DNA of 64,000 nucleotides, taken from Chrysogorgia sp. JL179-B06 (taxonomy: Eukaryota; Cnidaria; Anthozoa; Scleralcyonacea; Chrysogorgiidae). Shown here piece by piece: positions 63,997-64,000 of the stretch. Positions within the stretch are counted from its first letter, which is position 1; every line of letters begins with the position of its first letter. The notes below the pieces were generated by a model. It worked only from the letters and a program-made list of their open reading frames with translations, made no database searches and had not been told where the DNA came from. The stretch spans positions 4,610,001 to 4,674,000 of the forward strand of contig JAYKKM010000428.1 of NCBI GenBank assembly GCA_035772405.1, read 5' to 3'. Both the position numbers and the translations under genes were made by a program.

Positions 63997-64000
63997 TTTC

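Overview
The window is nuclear DNA from an animal, most likely a cnidarian or another early-branching invertebrate. The pointers are intron-containing genes, an RdRP of the eukaryotic RNAi type, CR1/L2-like, RLE-type and Penelope-like retroelements, and dense MITEs in AT-rich DNA. It is not prokaryotic. All names rest on motif recognition by eye; no database search was run.

Layout. (1) 1-4.1 kb, + strand: the last exons of an ORC1-like gene, with one exon visibly damaged. (2) 4.4-10.9 kb: mobile debris, comprising a decayed CR1-like LINE (5.46-7.55 kb), a MULE-like MITE with a 10-bp target duplication, a mariner-type MITE nested inside a palindromic MITE, and simple repeats. (3) 11.0-22.0 kb, - strand: three exons whose splice sites and phases fit together into one gene. 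It would encode an RNA-dependent RNA polymerase (catalytic DLDGD) continuous with a UPF1-like SF1 helicase, about 1,704 residues. One intron holds an ~830-bp CAA microsatellite and another a Harbinger-type MITE. (4) 22.0-24.3 kb: MITEs and a LINE remnant.

(5) 24,373-45,514 is a complete Polinton/Maverick (adintovirus-like) element. It has the 6-bp target duplication TATGGT and near-identical 775/802-bp terminal inverted repeats, and the outer 170 bp of each is itself a palindrome. Leftward genes are protein-primed PolB, a zinc-ribbon protein and three small membrane proteins. A divergent control region carries five CTCACAG heptamers spaced 12/11/12/11 bp. Rightward of it come a double zinc-finger protein and a thymidine kinase. 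Then, leftward, come a BRO-N/VRR-NUC/zinc-finger protein, two small MG-starting proteins, a phage-like fibre protein and a large structural-region protein. That last gene is split by a 2,433-bp transposon (34,985-37,417) with 11-bp-period arrays at both ends. The right arm (+ strand) encodes penton, integrase with chromodomain, two tandemly duplicated hydrophobic proteins, hexon, packaging ATPase and a terminal protein. No adenain-type protease was found.

(6) 45.95-49.7 kb: a nearly full-length but broken CR1-like LINE (- strand) with a 2A-like motif ahead of its endonuclease. (7) 51.95-60.1 kb: a two-exon AAA_28 (NadR/Ttd14-like) ATPase gene. A tandem duplicate of its first part has lost the start and P-loop, and its 3.5-kb intron carries two retroelement 3' fragments ending in (ATT)n. 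(8) 60.9-64 kb: minisatellite-like repeats, tRNA-like sequences, TA microsatellites, a Penelope GIY-YIG fragment on the - strand and a Penelope C-terminal region on the + strand.
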